A DNA stretch of 64,000 bases, taken from the NCBI RefSeq assembly GCF_018449695.1, contig NZ_JAAVUY010000014.1, positions 153,790-217,789 on the forward strand. The letters are read 5' to 3'. The position numbers were made by a program, and so were the translations under genes. Within the stretch, counting starts at the first letter, position 1, and every line of letters begins with the position of its first letter. This document shows positions 51,921-60,640 of this stretch, piece after piece. The notes under the pieces were generated by a model. It was not told the origin of the DNA. It saw only the letters and a program-made list of their open reading frames with translations, and made no database searches. The DNA comes from Bradyrhizobium sp. dw_411 (GTDB taxonomy: Bacteria > Pseudomonadota > Alphaproteobacteria > Rhizobiales > Xanthobacteraceae).

Positions 51921-54350
51921 ATGAGTGCTCGGTATCTATTGGCCGCAACGCTGTCGATATGCCTGTTTTCCGCAAGCGAACAGGCATTTGCCCAAACGAC
52001 GTCCGGCGCCACCCAGACCCTGCCTCCGGTCACGGTCACCGGAACGAAGTCAGGCACCAAACGCGGCAGCGACCAGCGCGCAACCCGCCGGGTTCGCGCC
52101 ATACCCACGGTACTGATTTATCCGACAACACCGCTTGCCGGTGCCGGCATCGATCCCGACAAGGTGCCGTCGAGCGTCAACGTCGTCGACGCCGATCAGA
52201 TCAAGCAGACCGGGTCGCTGAACATCACCGATTCATTGCAACGATTTGTGCCGGGCGTTTCCATCAATGAAGTTGCCGGCAATCCATTTACGCCGAACGT
52301 CGAATTTCGCGGTTATGTTGGATCTCCGGTGTCCGGCACCCCGCAAGGGCTCGCGGTCTATCAAAACGGTGTACGCATCAACGAAGCGTTCGGCGACACC
52401 GTCAACTGGGATCTGATTCCGACCGCCGCCATCAAGTCCGTGAATCTCGTGACCAACAATCCCGCATTCGGGCTGAATGCGCTGGGCGGCGCCGTCGTCG
52501 TCGAGATGAAAGACGGCTTCAACTACCACGGCGCCGAAATCGACACGATGGGCGGATCGTTCGGCCGGGTGCAAAGCTCCGCGCAGTGGGGCAAGCAGAT
52601 CGACAATTTTGCGACCTACGTCGCCCTCGAAGGCGTGCACGACGACGGATTTCGCAATTTTTCCGCGTCGAACATTCGCCGCTTCTATGGCGACATCGGC
52701 GCCAAGAACGATCAGGCTGAATTCCACCTCAACCTCGGCGCAGCCAAAAATGACTTCGGCGCGTCCGCGACCGTCCCGGTCGAATTGCTGCAGCAATATT
52801 ACGGCGCCACCTACACCACGCCGCAAACCTCGAACAACAACGTCGCCTATGCCAATCTGACCGGCAAGGTCGAGGTCACGCCGACATGGTCGCTGGATGG
52901 TGTCGCGCATGTGCGGGTATTCGATCAGAAGACCCAGGATGGCAATCCGACCGGTGCTCAGCCCTGCGACGCCGATGCGACAACGCTTTGCTTTGGCGAC
53001 GGCAGCACACCGGCAAACGGTCTGAATGGAGCCCAGCTCGCCAATCCGTTCGATCCGAGCGCGACGCTGGGAGAAAACGACCGCACCACGACGCACACGA
53101 CAACGACCGGCGTCTCGCTACAGGCCACCAATACCGATCAGCTGTTCGGACACAACAACCATTTCGTGGTCGGCGCCAGCTTCGACTCCAGCGTGACCAA
53201 CTTCACGGCCAGCGCCGAGCTTGGCACCATCGGCACCAATTACGTCGTCAGCGGCAGCGGAATATTTCTCGGCCAATCCGGCGATCCCGTCTCGATCGGT
53301 CCGGTCTCGCTTCGCACCACCAATCAATATACCGGGCTCTATGCACTCGATGCCTTCGATGTCACCAAGGCCTTCACGATCACGGCGGGCGGACGGTTCA
53401 ATGTCGCCGACATCGGTTTGCAAAGCCAGCTTCCACCCGCGCCCGGCACTTCGCTTGACGGCAACAGCACCTACACCCGATTCAATCCAATCATCGGCGG
53501 CACCTACAAGATCACGTCATCCCTGACGGCCTATGCCGGCTACTCCGAAGCCAATCGCGCGCCGACCCCGCTGGAACTCGGATGCGCCGATCCCGCGCAT
53601 CCCTGCATCGTCGCGGCGTTTCTGGTCTCCGATCCGCCGCTGAAACAGGTCGTGTCCCACACCGTGGAAGCGGGACTGCGCGGCACGCATGACCTCAATA
53701 TCGGCAAGCTTGGCTGGAAGCTCGGGGTCTACCGTGCGGATAACACCGACGATATCCTGGCCATTCCCAGCCCGGTCCTGCAGGGATTCGGCTATTTCCA
53801 GAACGTCGGCTCAACCCGGCGCCAGGGCATCGAGGCGGAAGTCAATCTCAAATCGGACAGGCTGCAACTCAACGCCAGCTATACGCTCGTCGATGCGCGG
53901 TTCCTCGACGCGTTGCAGGTCGGCTCCAACAGCCCCTTCGCCGACGCCAACGGCAATGTGCAGATTACGCCGGGCAATCAAATCCCGGCGATCCCGCGCA
54001 ACCGGGTCAAGGCCGGCTTCGATTATTTCGTCACCGACAAATTCAAGGTCGGCGGCGACGCGCTTTACTACAGCAGCCAGTATTTCGTCGGCGACGAATC
54101 CAATCAGGCGCCGAAACTATCAGGCTATTCGGTGTTCAACCTGCACTCGTCCTATCAGATCACCCGGAATATCCAGGTCTATGCGCGCGCGGACAATATC
54201 TTCAACAACCAGTATTCGACCTACGGAACCTTCTTCGATACCGGCGATGTTCCCAATTTCGGTAATGGCGGCGCGCCCTTCACCGACCCGCGCTCGGTCA
54301 GCCCGGCGCGGCCGCGGGCCTTCTACACCGGCATGAAGGTGACGTTCTGA
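51921..54350 (+). CDS. lutH: TonB-dependent outer-membrane receptor (LutH-like)
   Basis: 809 aa. Signal peptide ending AFAQTTSG; plug domain with SSVNVVDADQIKQTGSLNITDSL and GVYQNGVRINEAFGD-like stretch; barrel to a terminal Phe (GMKVTF). Strong likeness to the LutH group of lanthanide or lanthanophore receptors comes from location beside lanM and lut genes rather than from a sequence mark I can certify. ATG 51921 with GGGAG 8 bp upstream is chosen over ATG 51858. Convergent with the ABC permease gene; a long inverted repeat fills the gap. Confidence 0.85.
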   Translation: MSARYLLAATLSICLFSASEQAFAQTTSGATQTLPPVTVTGTKSGTKRGSDQRATRRVRAIPTVLIYPTTPLAGAGIDPDKVPSSVNVVDADQIKQTGSLNITDSLQRFVPGVSINEVAGNPFTPNVEFRGYVGSPVSGTPQGLAVYQNGVRINEAFGDTVNWDLIPTAAIKSVNLVTNNPAFGLNALGGAVVVEMKDGFNYHGAEIDTMGGSFGRVQSSAQWGKQIDNFATYVALEGVHDDGFRNFSASNIRRFYGDIGAKNDQAEFHLNLGAAKNDFGASATVPVELLQQYYGATYTTPQTSNNNVAYANLTGKVEVTPTWSLDGVAHVRVFDQKTQDGNPTGAQPCDADATTLCFGDGSTPANGLNGAQLANPFDPSATLGENDRTTTHTTTTGVSLQATNTDQLFGHNNHFVVGASFDSSVTNFTASAELGTIGTNYVVSGSGIFLGQSGDPVSIGPVSLRTTNQYTGLYALDAFDVTKAFTITAGGRFNVADIGLQSQLPPAPGTSLDGNSTYTRFNPIIGGTYKITSSLTAYAGYSEANRAPTPLELGCADPAHPCIVAAFLVSDPPLKQVVSHTVEAGLRGTHDLNIGKLGWKLGVYRADNTDDILAIPSPVLQGFGYFQNVGSTRRQGIEAEVNLKSDRLQLNASYTLVDARFLDALQVGSNSPFADANGNVQITPGNQIPAIPRNRVKAGFDYFVTDKFKVGGDALYYSSQYFVGDESNQAPKLSGYSVFNLHSSYQITRNIQVYARADNIFNNQYSTYGTFFDTGDVPNFGNGGAPFTDPRSVSPARPRAFYTGMKVTF

Positions 54351-54409
54351 AGCGGCAGGCTAACTTCCTTGGGATTAGATCGATCTGCAACGGCAGCGAA
54401 GGTGCGCCC

Positions 54410-54524
54410 CCTCTCCCCTTGTGGGAGAGGGTCGGGGTAAGGGGTTCAGGTCTATCGATGGACCGTGCCCCCTCACCCGGATCGCATCTACGATGCGATC
54501 CGACCTCTCCCACAAGGGGAGAGG
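54410..54524. repeat. Inverted repeat between convergent lutH and lutF
   Basis: Perfect 21-bp arms, 54410-54430 and 54504-54524 (each itself a CCTCTCCC...GGGAGAGG hairpin), with an inner perfect palindrome GGATCGCATC-TAC-GATGCGATCC at 54479-54501. A similar element is at 56831-56960. May serve as a bidirectional terminator while being a mobile-type intergenic repeat. Confidence 0.82.
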
Positions 54525-54571
54525 TGAAGTAAACTACCGGTGGACCGATTTCAATTTAATGCCAACTCGCC

Positions 54572-55417
54572 CTAGCCTGCCGCGGTATTACGCCGCGCCA
54601 GGAAGCCGCGTGCCGGATCGTAAGCCAGGATCGCGCCGAACAGAAACACCATTGTGCAACCGGCGACGACACCCAGCGAAACCCACGCCACCTGCTCATA
54701 GAGCGCGAAACGAATCAGCTCCGTCGCGTGGGTGAACGGATTGAGCTCGCATATATAGAACAGCAGCGGACTCGACTCCTTGACGCGCCACAAGGGGTAG
54801 AGCGCGGAGGAGGCAAAGAACATCGGAAAAATGACAAAGTTCATTACGCCGGCAAAATTCTCGAGCTGCTTGATCAGCGACGAAATCAGCATGCCCAGCG
54901 CGCCCAGCATGAACCCGCTCAGCAACAGCGCCGGCAAAAGGCAGAGATAGCCGAGCGGCGGCGCCTCGATCTCCCAGAACCAGGCGATCAGCAGAAAAGC
55001 ATAGGCCTGCAGAATAGACACCAGCGTGCCCGCCAGCAGCTTCGATGTCAGCAACCACCAGCGCGGGAACGGACTGACGAGCAGCGTGCGCATGCCGCCG
55101 GTCTCGCGGTCATAGACCATCGTCAGCGACGATTGCATGCCGTTGAAAAGCTGGATCATCGCGATCAGTCCGGGCGCGATGTAGACCTCGTAGAGCACAT
55201 AGGTCTCGTAGGGCGGAATGATCGAGAGGCCAAGCACCTGGCGAAACCCGGCGGCAAAAATAAACAGCCATACCAGCGGGCGTACCAGCGCCGAAACGAA
55301 ACGCTCGCGCTGGTGAATGAAGCGCAACGCTTCGCGCCAGACGATGCCCTTGAGGCAGATGATATACTGCGCCAGCGTGAAGCTATGTCTGTCAGTGGCT
55401 TCAGTAGCGATCGTCAT
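54572..55417 (-). CDS. lutF: ABC-2 type permease, PQQ-dehydrogenase associated (LutF-like)
   Basis: 281 aa with six helices. ABC-2 landmarks are VSPFPRWWLLTSKLLAGTL and IYPLWRVKESSPLLFYICELNPFTHATELIRF; the family otherwise exports drugs or polysaccharide, but this subgroup travels with PQQ alcohol dehydrogenases and forms the lanthanide importer with LutA and LutE in Methylobacterium. Overlaps lutE by 4 bp (ATGA). Membership in uptake despite the exporter fold is a known curiosity of the lut system. Confidence 0.83.
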   Translation of the reverse strand: MTIATEATDRHSFTLAQYIICLKGIVWREALRFIHQRERFVSALVRPLVWLFIFAAGFRQVLGLSIIPPYETYVLYEVYIAPGLIAMIQLFNGMQSSLTMVYDRETGGMRTLLVSPFPRWWLLTSKLLAGTLVSILQAYAFLLIAWFWEIEAPPLGYLCLLPALLLSGFMLGALGMLISSLIKQLENFAGVMNFVIFPMFFASSALYPLWRVKESSPLLFYICELNPFTHATELIRFALYEQVAWVSLGVVAGCTMVFLFGAILAYDPARGFLARRNTAAG

Positions 55418-56217
55418 CCGGCGGATTCCAGTGCGCCCTGATCGGCATTTCCGGTCAAGCGATAGAACGCATCGCGCAGATCGGCGCCGCCGGACTTTCC
55501 GACGACATCAGAGATCGCGCCATCGGCAAGCACGCTGCCCTTATGCAGCACCACAACATCATCTCCCGCGCCGGCCTCATCGATCAGATGCGTCGCCCAG
55601 AGCACGCCGATGCCCTGCTCTGTCGAGAGCCGGCGAACGTGATCGAGAATGTCGGCGCGCGCCTTGATGTCGAGGCCAACCGTCGGCTCGTCGAGCAGAA
55701 GCAGACGCGGCTGATGCAGCAAGGCGCGGGCGATCTCGATCCGGCGCATCTGGCCGATCGAGAGATTTCCAACGCGATCCTCGGCGCGGTCGGCCATCGT
55801 CACACGATCGAGGACTTGCGCAATCAACTCATTGGCTCGCCGGCTGCCGATACCGTGCAGCGCAGCATGATACAGCAGGTTCTGCCGGACCGAGATGTCG
55901 ATGTCGAGCGCACGGGACTGGAACACGACACCGAGTTTGCTCAAAGCCGCCCCGGGTTCGCTTGCCACATCATGCCCGAAGATGCGGATTTTTCCGGATC
56001 GGATCGCATAGAGACGGGTGATCAGCGAAAACAGCGTCGACTTGCCGGCGCCGTTCAATCCCAACAATACGGTAAAGGACGACTGCCGCACCGTCAGGCT
56101 CACATCATTCAACGCGACCCGCGCACCGTAGCGATGGCTGACATGGTCAACATCGAGCGCCGGGACCTGAGCGAACTCGGATGACTTCACACCCATTTCC
56201 GAAGACATCGTTTCCAT
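55414..56217 (-). CDS. lutE: ABC transporter ATP-binding protein (LutE-like)
   Basis: 267 aa ATPase. Walker A GLNGAGKST, Q-loop VFQSRALD, signature NLSIGQMRRIEIARAL (LSIGQ in place of LSGGQ), Walker B LLLLDEPTVGLD, switch His ATHLIDEA. Start ATG 56217; an ATG a few codons in is also possible. Partner of the permease encoded just downstream. Divergent from the small exported protein at 56425, 207 bp apart. Confidence 0.87.
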   Translation of the reverse strand: METMSSEMGVKSSEFAQVPALDVDHVSHRYGARVALNDVSLTVRQSSFTVLLGLNGAGKSTLFSLITRLYAIRSGKIRIFGHDVASEPGAALSKLGVVFQSRALDIDISVRQNLLYHAALHGIGSRRANELIAQVLDRVTMADRAEDRVGNLSIGQMRRIEIARALLHQPRLLLLDEPTVGLDIKARADILDHVRRLSTEQGIGVLWATHLIDEAGAGDDVVVLHKGSVLADGAISDVVGKSGGADLRDAFYRLTGNADQGALESAG

Positions 56218-56424
56218 CTGCAGGCGGACGCGCAGACATTCAGGTTCATGACAGCGATTTAGCCTACCACGTTGCGTGCAGCAAGCGCCCGCGCGCCAAC
56301 TTGACCGGGATTGCCGATCCTGACAAATTTGAACTTAAGGCAGAATGCACCACCGCGCATGTTTGCGTTGCAGCGCCGGACCACATCCTTTCTGTCGCGC
56401 AAGGCATCTGTGGGAGGCGTTGAG

Positions 56425-56787
56425 ATGACGGGTTTGCGCACTTTCCTTCGATCAAGCGCGCTTTTGACCGCCCTGATCATCGCGACGGCGCCCCGCGCCA
56501 TCGCCGAGGATCTCAACGATTATCCGACCTCGGCGCGCGCAGAATATGTCTTCGGTTGCATGAAGGCCAACGGCGAAACCCAGGAAATTCTGCAGAAATG
56601 CTCCTGCTCGATCGACGTGATCGCCTCGCTGATTCCCTATGACCGCTATGTCACGACCGAAACCATCCTGTCGATGTCTCAGGTCACCGGACCGGTCGGG
56701 TCCGAGTTTCGATCGACCGAACCCGCAAAGCTGGCCCTGCAGGAATTCCGCCGGGCCCAGGCCGAAGCGGAAGTCCGCTGCTTTTAA
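56425..56787 (+). CDS. Small exported cysteine-containing protein of the lanthanide island
   Basis: 120 aa. Signal peptide ends RAIAEDL. The mature part SARAEYVFGCMKANGETQEI, LQKCSCSIDVIASLIPYDRY, ends EAEVRCF with four cysteines. ATG 56425 follows GGGAGG. Divergent from lutE. Small exported proteins of unknown role (LutB, LutC, LutG) exist in the Methylobacterium lut cluster; this may be one, but I cannot assign it. Downstream is an inverted repeat and a convergent gene. Confidence 0.72.
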   Translation: MTGLRTFLRSSALLTALIIATAPRAIAEDLNDYPTSARAEYVFGCMKANGETQEILQKCSCSIDVIASLIPYDRYVTTETILSMSQVTGPVGSEFRSTEPAKLALQEFRRAQAEAEVRCF

Positions 56788-56830
56788 GCGTGATGGCATT
56801 AGGTTGATCGGTCTGTCAGTGGGTCACTTA

Positions 56831-56960
56831 CCTCTCCCGCTTGCGGGGGAGGTCGACGCGCTCGCAAGAGCGCGGCGGGTGGGGGAATTCTATCCTCCCC
56901 TCAACTCGCGCGTTTTGCGGAGAAACCCCCACCCCGGCCCTCCCCCGCAAGCGGGAGAGG
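56831..56960. repeat. Inverted repeat between convergent genes
   Basis: Perfect 22-bp arms 56831-56852 (CCTCTCCCGCTTGCGGGGGA and 2 more bases) and 56939-56960. The middle holds GGTCGACGCGCTCGCAAGAGC and CCACCCCGGCC-type sequence known from many alphaproteobacterial intergenic repeats. Placed, like the one at 54410, between two convergent genes. Confidence 0.82.
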
Positions 56961-57021
56961 GAGCGCACTTCCGTTGCTGTTACAGATCAATCTAATCTCA
57001 TCATGCTCCAGACAAGCGGCG

Positions 57022-57855
57022 CTACAATACCGACTTTTCCAGCGACCATTCGTCCCTGAACACTTTCCGGCTGGTGTCGGTGGCCTCGACGCGAAACTTG
57101 TCGATGCCGTTCGGCTTGAAATTGAACCGCAGGTTCGGGTCTTCTGAGATAGCGATGCCGCCTTCCATCTCAACCAGCAAAGCGTCGCCCTGCCATATCT
57201 TGAGATTCTCGACAAAGAACGGCGGGATGTAGAGCCGCGTCAACTGGTCCATCTGCAGGCCTGAATTCTGCGGATGACGCATCATGAGCTGGGCTTCCGG
57301 CAACCCTCCTGACTCTGGCCGGAAGGTGCGGAACTTCATCTGTCCGAGCATCGATTTGGTGGCATCGGCGTTCGATGAGGCCGGCGCGGAACATCCACCG
57401 GACGCCTTCACGAAGGTCTTGACGCCGTAAAGTTTGCCGTCGCTGAGTTCGGCGACCAGCCGCACATAGGAATAGGTGTTGACGCGCACGCGCGTCGAAA
57501 TCGAGGTCACGCCGGAGCGTGGGCCGATCGTGAAAGTTCCCGCGACCGGCGCGGGATTTTCGTCAATGACCAGCGTCATCGATTGCAGCGTGCGCTTGTC
57601 GTCGCCGGTGAAATTGACATGCATGCCGATCGGCACCACGGCCGCATCGTCGGCGCGCCGCGGTGCATCGAGAACCACGAGCCCGGCGCCATCGAGAATC
57701 GGCCGTCCCTTGAAGATGTCGTCCTTGATGCTGTTCCAGGTGTCTTCGGAGGGCTGGTCCTGGCCGGCAACTGCTTGCGCACGCAGAGCCGTCGGCGCCG
57801 CAACAAGAACCATAGCCATCAGCGCGGAAGCAATCACTCTGGAGAAGGTCGACAT
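57022..57855 (-). CDS. Quinoprotein-dehydrogenase-associated SoxYZ-like carrier
   Basis: 277 aa. Signal peptide MSTFSRVIASALMAM ending LRAQAVAG. Two halves: a SoxY-like part with the carrier cysteine in VKASGGCSAP, and a SoxZ-like part (RTFRPESGGLPEAQLMMRHP and FKPNGIDKFRVEATD). Such fused carriers accompany PQQ dehydrogenases in place of the Sox sulfur pathway. ATG 57855; the frame is open to 58206 but without family sequence. Followed, going upstream, by a metallohydrolase of the same relay system on the same strand (106-bp gap). Confidence 0.85.
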   Translation of the reverse strand: MSTFSRVIASALMAMVLVAAPTALRAQAVAGQDQPSEDTWNSIKDDIFKGRPILDGAGLVVLDAPRRADDAAVVPIGMHVNFTGDDKRTLQSMTLVIDENPAPVAGTFTIGPRSGVTSISTRVRVNTYSYVRLVAELSDGKLYGVKTFVKASGGCSAPASSNADATKSMLGQMKFRTFRPESGGLPEAQLMMRHPQNSGLQMDQLTRLYIPPFFVENLKIWQGDALLVEMEGGIAISEDPNLRFNFKPNGIDKFRVEATDTSRKVFRDEWSLEKSVL

Positions 57856-57961
57856 GGTCGAATTCCACTTCCACAATGAAACAGCGTCACGACAAAATAT
57901 ATGAATCAACGGCCAGCAGCAAGTTGCACTGCAACCGGCGGATTTCACGCCCGTCGATTCC

Positions 57962-58939
57962 TCACTCCCATTCGAGTTCGCTGAATGCCGCGATGACGTT
58001 GCGTGAGCCGTATTCGTCGAACAGTTTCCAGCGGGACCGTTCGCTTCGCCCCGCTTCTTTGGCGGCCTGCGAGAGCGGCATTCCCCTGGCAATGAGCGGA
58101 CGCAATTCGTCGACCAGGCCATTGAAGTAACGGCGTTCATCTTCCACCGCACCCCGCCAATCGCTGACGACAGGGCCATGTCCGGGGATGACACGGTCGG
58201 CGGCAAAGCTCAGCAGTTCCCGGGAGTCGGCAAGAAAGCCGCGAATACTGCCGTCCAGCACCGGCACGTGCTCCACGAACAGCAGATCGCCGGCGAACAG
58301 GGTCGACGTTGCGCTATCGAACACCGTCAAATCGCTGTCGGTGTGCCCCGCCTGCCACGCCCTGAGGGTCAGCTTGCGGCCGCCGAGATCGATTTGCATT
58401 TCGTCGTCGACCAATAGCGTGGGCGGAACAATTTTCACTTCATTGATGAGCGCATCGCCGAGCACATCCCGGAACGCCTTCAGATAAAACTCGCCCCGCG
58501 CCGTCATCGCGCGCGGCAGGTTCCTGTGCCCCACGAATGTGGTTCCGTCCTGCACGAACGCCGCATTGCCAAAAATATGATCCGGGTGAATGTGCGTGTT
58601 GATGACATAGCGAACCGGCTTGGACGTCACCGCACGGATCGCGGCGAGCAGGCGCGCGCCGACGCGAACGCTTCCGCCGGAATCGACCACCGCGACGGCA
58701 TCTTCGCCGACAATGAAACCGAGGTTGGACGCGTCCCCCTGATTTGCCTCGTTCATCAGATCGATATGGCCGATATGGACGTAAACACCCGGTGCCACAG
58801 CAGAAACCGTTAGCGGTTCCTCGCGCGCGAAACTCTCGCGCGGCGCTCCGCCCAAAACGATCAGCGCCAGGACGATGCCGATCCCGGCCGCGACGTACCT
58901 CCGGCCTTCGACGCGCCTGATCATCAACGCTGAGTTCAT
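57962..58939 (-). CDS. Quinoprotein relay-system metallo-beta-lactamase-fold hydrolase
   Basis: Exported MBL-fold enzyme of about 325 aa. Zinc motif THIHPDH, then His in AGHTDSD, Asp in FAGDLLFVEHVP and His in IPGHGPVVSD, the full set of MBL metal ligands. Signal region VAAGIGIVLALIVLGGAP. ATG 58939 is chosen; ATG 58924 is possible. Forms an operon-like pair with the SoxYZ-like carrier, both considered parts of a relay associated with PQQ dehydrogenases. Substrate unknown. Confidence 0.85.
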   Translation of the reverse strand: MNSALMIRRVEGRRYVAAGIGIVLALIVLGGAPRESFAREEPLTVSAVAPGVYVHIGHIDLMNEANQGDASNLGFIVGEDAVAVVDSGGSVRVGARLLAAIRAVTSKPVRYVINTHIHPDHIFGNAAFVQDGTTFVGHRNLPRAMTARGEFYLKAFRDVLGDALINEVKIVPPTLLVDDEMQIDLGGRKLTLRAWQAGHTDSDLTVFDSATSTLFAGDLLFVEHVPVLDGSIRGFLADSRELLSFAADRVIPGHGPVVSDWRGAVEDERRYFNGLVDELRPLIARGMPLSQAAKEAGRSERSRWKLFDEYGSRNVIAAFSELEWE

Positions 58940-59171
58940 CGAGACTCTTTCCGAGACCGCGAGGAGTTCATCTATCACAAGCGGGAGGCCTGTATTCGGG
59001 AGGAATTGTGACGGTTCCCGTTCACGCTGCAGTGCAAGATGTTTCAAAGGCGAACATCGAGCTACGCTTCGCTACCGCGCAAGCGCGCTTCCCTCTCGGA
59101 CAAGTTTTTAGTCCCGGACTAGATAGGATGGCGCCAGAGCGTCTTCGTCCATAACAGCAGAACGCGACAAA

Positions 59172-60071
59172 ATGCCGGCACCAACTTTACGCCGTTTTCC
59201 CGGGTTGGCCGTCATACTGGCCGGGCTTCTGTTCGGATTCGCGCTCTTGATGCGGCCAACCGGAGCTCATGCCCAAACCAGCGACGCCGATAAGGGTGCG
59301 CTCGAACTTGTCGACCCCGACGTGTTCCGCGCCTGCGGCGATCCGCGCAATCTGCCGTTCTCCAACGACAAGGGCGAGGGCTTCGAGAACAAGCTCGCCG
59401 AACTGTTCGCCGCCAAGCTCGGCAAAAAACTCAGCTACACATATTTTCCGCAGGCCACCGGATTCGTCCGGATGACGCTGGGCTCGTATCGCTGCGATAT
59501 CATCATGGGATTTCCGCAAGGCGACGATCAGGCCCAGTTGACCGTCCCCTATTACAAGACGACCTACGCGCTGGTCTTCAAGCCCGGCAGCGGCCTTGAA
59601 GACGTCACTGCCATCAGCGATCCCAGACTCAAGGATAAGCGGATCGGCATCGTGGCAAGGACACCGCCCAGCACCAATATGGCGATAAACGGCCTTTTGG
59701 GCCGCGCCAAGTCCTACCCGCTTTTCGTCGATACACGGACGGATTCTTCGGCGCAGGCCATGATGGACGACCTCGCCCACGGCGAGATCGATTGCGGCAT
59801 CTTGTGGGGACCGATGGCGGGCTATTACGCCAGGCAGGCCAACCCGCCGATGACCGTCGTGCCGCTGACCAAGGAAACGACGGGTCCGCAAATGACCTAT
59901 CGCATCGGCATGGCGGTTCGCGTCGCGGACCAGGAATGGAAGCGCACGCTCAACCGGCTGATCATGGAGAACCAGACCGAGATCAACAAGCTCCTGATCA
60001 GCTACAACATCCCGATACTGGACGACACCAATACGCCGATCACATCCGAGACGCTTGCCAAACGGCCATGA
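59172..60071 (+). CDS. xoxJ: Periplasmic binding-protein-like XoxJ/MxaJ
   Basis: 299 aa, signal peptide ending AHAQTSDA. Features of the quinoprotein-associated solute-binding group: VFRACGDPRNLPFSNDKGEG, YFPQATGFVRMTLGSYRCDI, IMGFPQGDDQAQLT. XoxJ has been proposed to help mature or activate XoxF in the periplasm. In most methylotrophs xoxJ follows xoxG; here it is 21 kb from xoxFG. Overlaps the CXXCW gene as ATGA. Confidence 0.87.
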   Translation: MPAPTLRRFPGLAVILAGLLFGFALLMRPTGAHAQTSDADKGALELVDPDVFRACGDPRNLPFSNDKGEGFENKLAELFAAKLGKKLSYTYFPQATGFVRMTLGSYRCDIIMGFPQGDDQAQLTVPYYKTTYALVFKPGSGLEDVTAISDPRLKDKRIGIVARTPPSTNMAINGLLGRAKSYPLFVDTRTDSSAQAMMDDLAHGEIDCGILWGPMAGYYARQANPPMTVVPLTKETTGPQMTYRIGMAVRVADQEWKRTLNRLIMENQTEINKLLISYNIPILDDTNTPITSETLAKRP

Positions 60072-60625
60072 ACAGGACCGTTGTCGGTTTCGCGCTCATC
60101 GTGATGATCGTTGCCGCCGGCAAATCGGCCGTGGCCGGCGTACCGGAACCGGATGGCTATCGCCTCGAAAACTATCGCTCGCCGACACCAGCCACGCTGC
60201 AAGGCGTCAGGGTCATTGGCACGGTTGAGGCGGAAAAAATCTGGCGCAGTCATTCGGCTTCCTTTGTCGATGTGCTGCCAAGGCCGCCACGGCCACGGAA
60301 CCTGCCGGAAGGCACGCTTTGGCGTGACACGCCGCGGAGCAATATTCCCGGCAGCATCTGGTTGCCCGACACCGGATATGGCGCACTGGCGCCCAATATG
60401 GCCGACTATTTCTCCAAAGGTTTGGACAAGGCGACGAACGGCGATCGCGCCAAAGTTCTGGTCCTGTATTGCCTTGCGGATTGCTGGATGTCGTGGAACG
60501 CGGCCAAGCGCGCACGCTCGCTCGGCTATTCCAATGTGGTTTGGTATCCCGAGGGGACGGACGGCTGGCTTGCCGCCGGCCTTCCAGTGCAGCCGGCGGA
60601 GCCGGAGTCGCGGCCCGATCAATGA
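60068..60625 (+). CDS. PQQ-dependent catabolism-associated CXXCW motif protein
   Basis: 185 aa, signal peptide ending SAVAGVPE. Rhodanese-like fold with the signature LYCLADCWMSWNAAKRA (Cys-x3-Cys-Trp as read here) and GYSNVVWYPEGTDGW. Start ATG overlaps the xoxJ stop. Members are encoded next to PQQ dehydrogenases and are thought to be periplasmic redox or sulfur-handling partners; no reaction is proven. Converges with the gene at 60641. Confidence 0.86.
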   Translation: MNRTVVGFALIVMIVAAGKSAVAGVPEPDGYRLENYRSPTPATLQGVRVIGTVEAEKIWRSHSASFVDVLPRPPRPRNLPEGTLWRDTPRSNIPGSIWLPDTGYGALAPNMADYFSKGLDKATNGDRAKVLVLYCLADCWMSWNAAKRARSLGYSNVVWYPEGTDGWLAAGLPVQPAEPESRPDQ

Positions 60626-60640
60626 ACCGATCCACGGATT

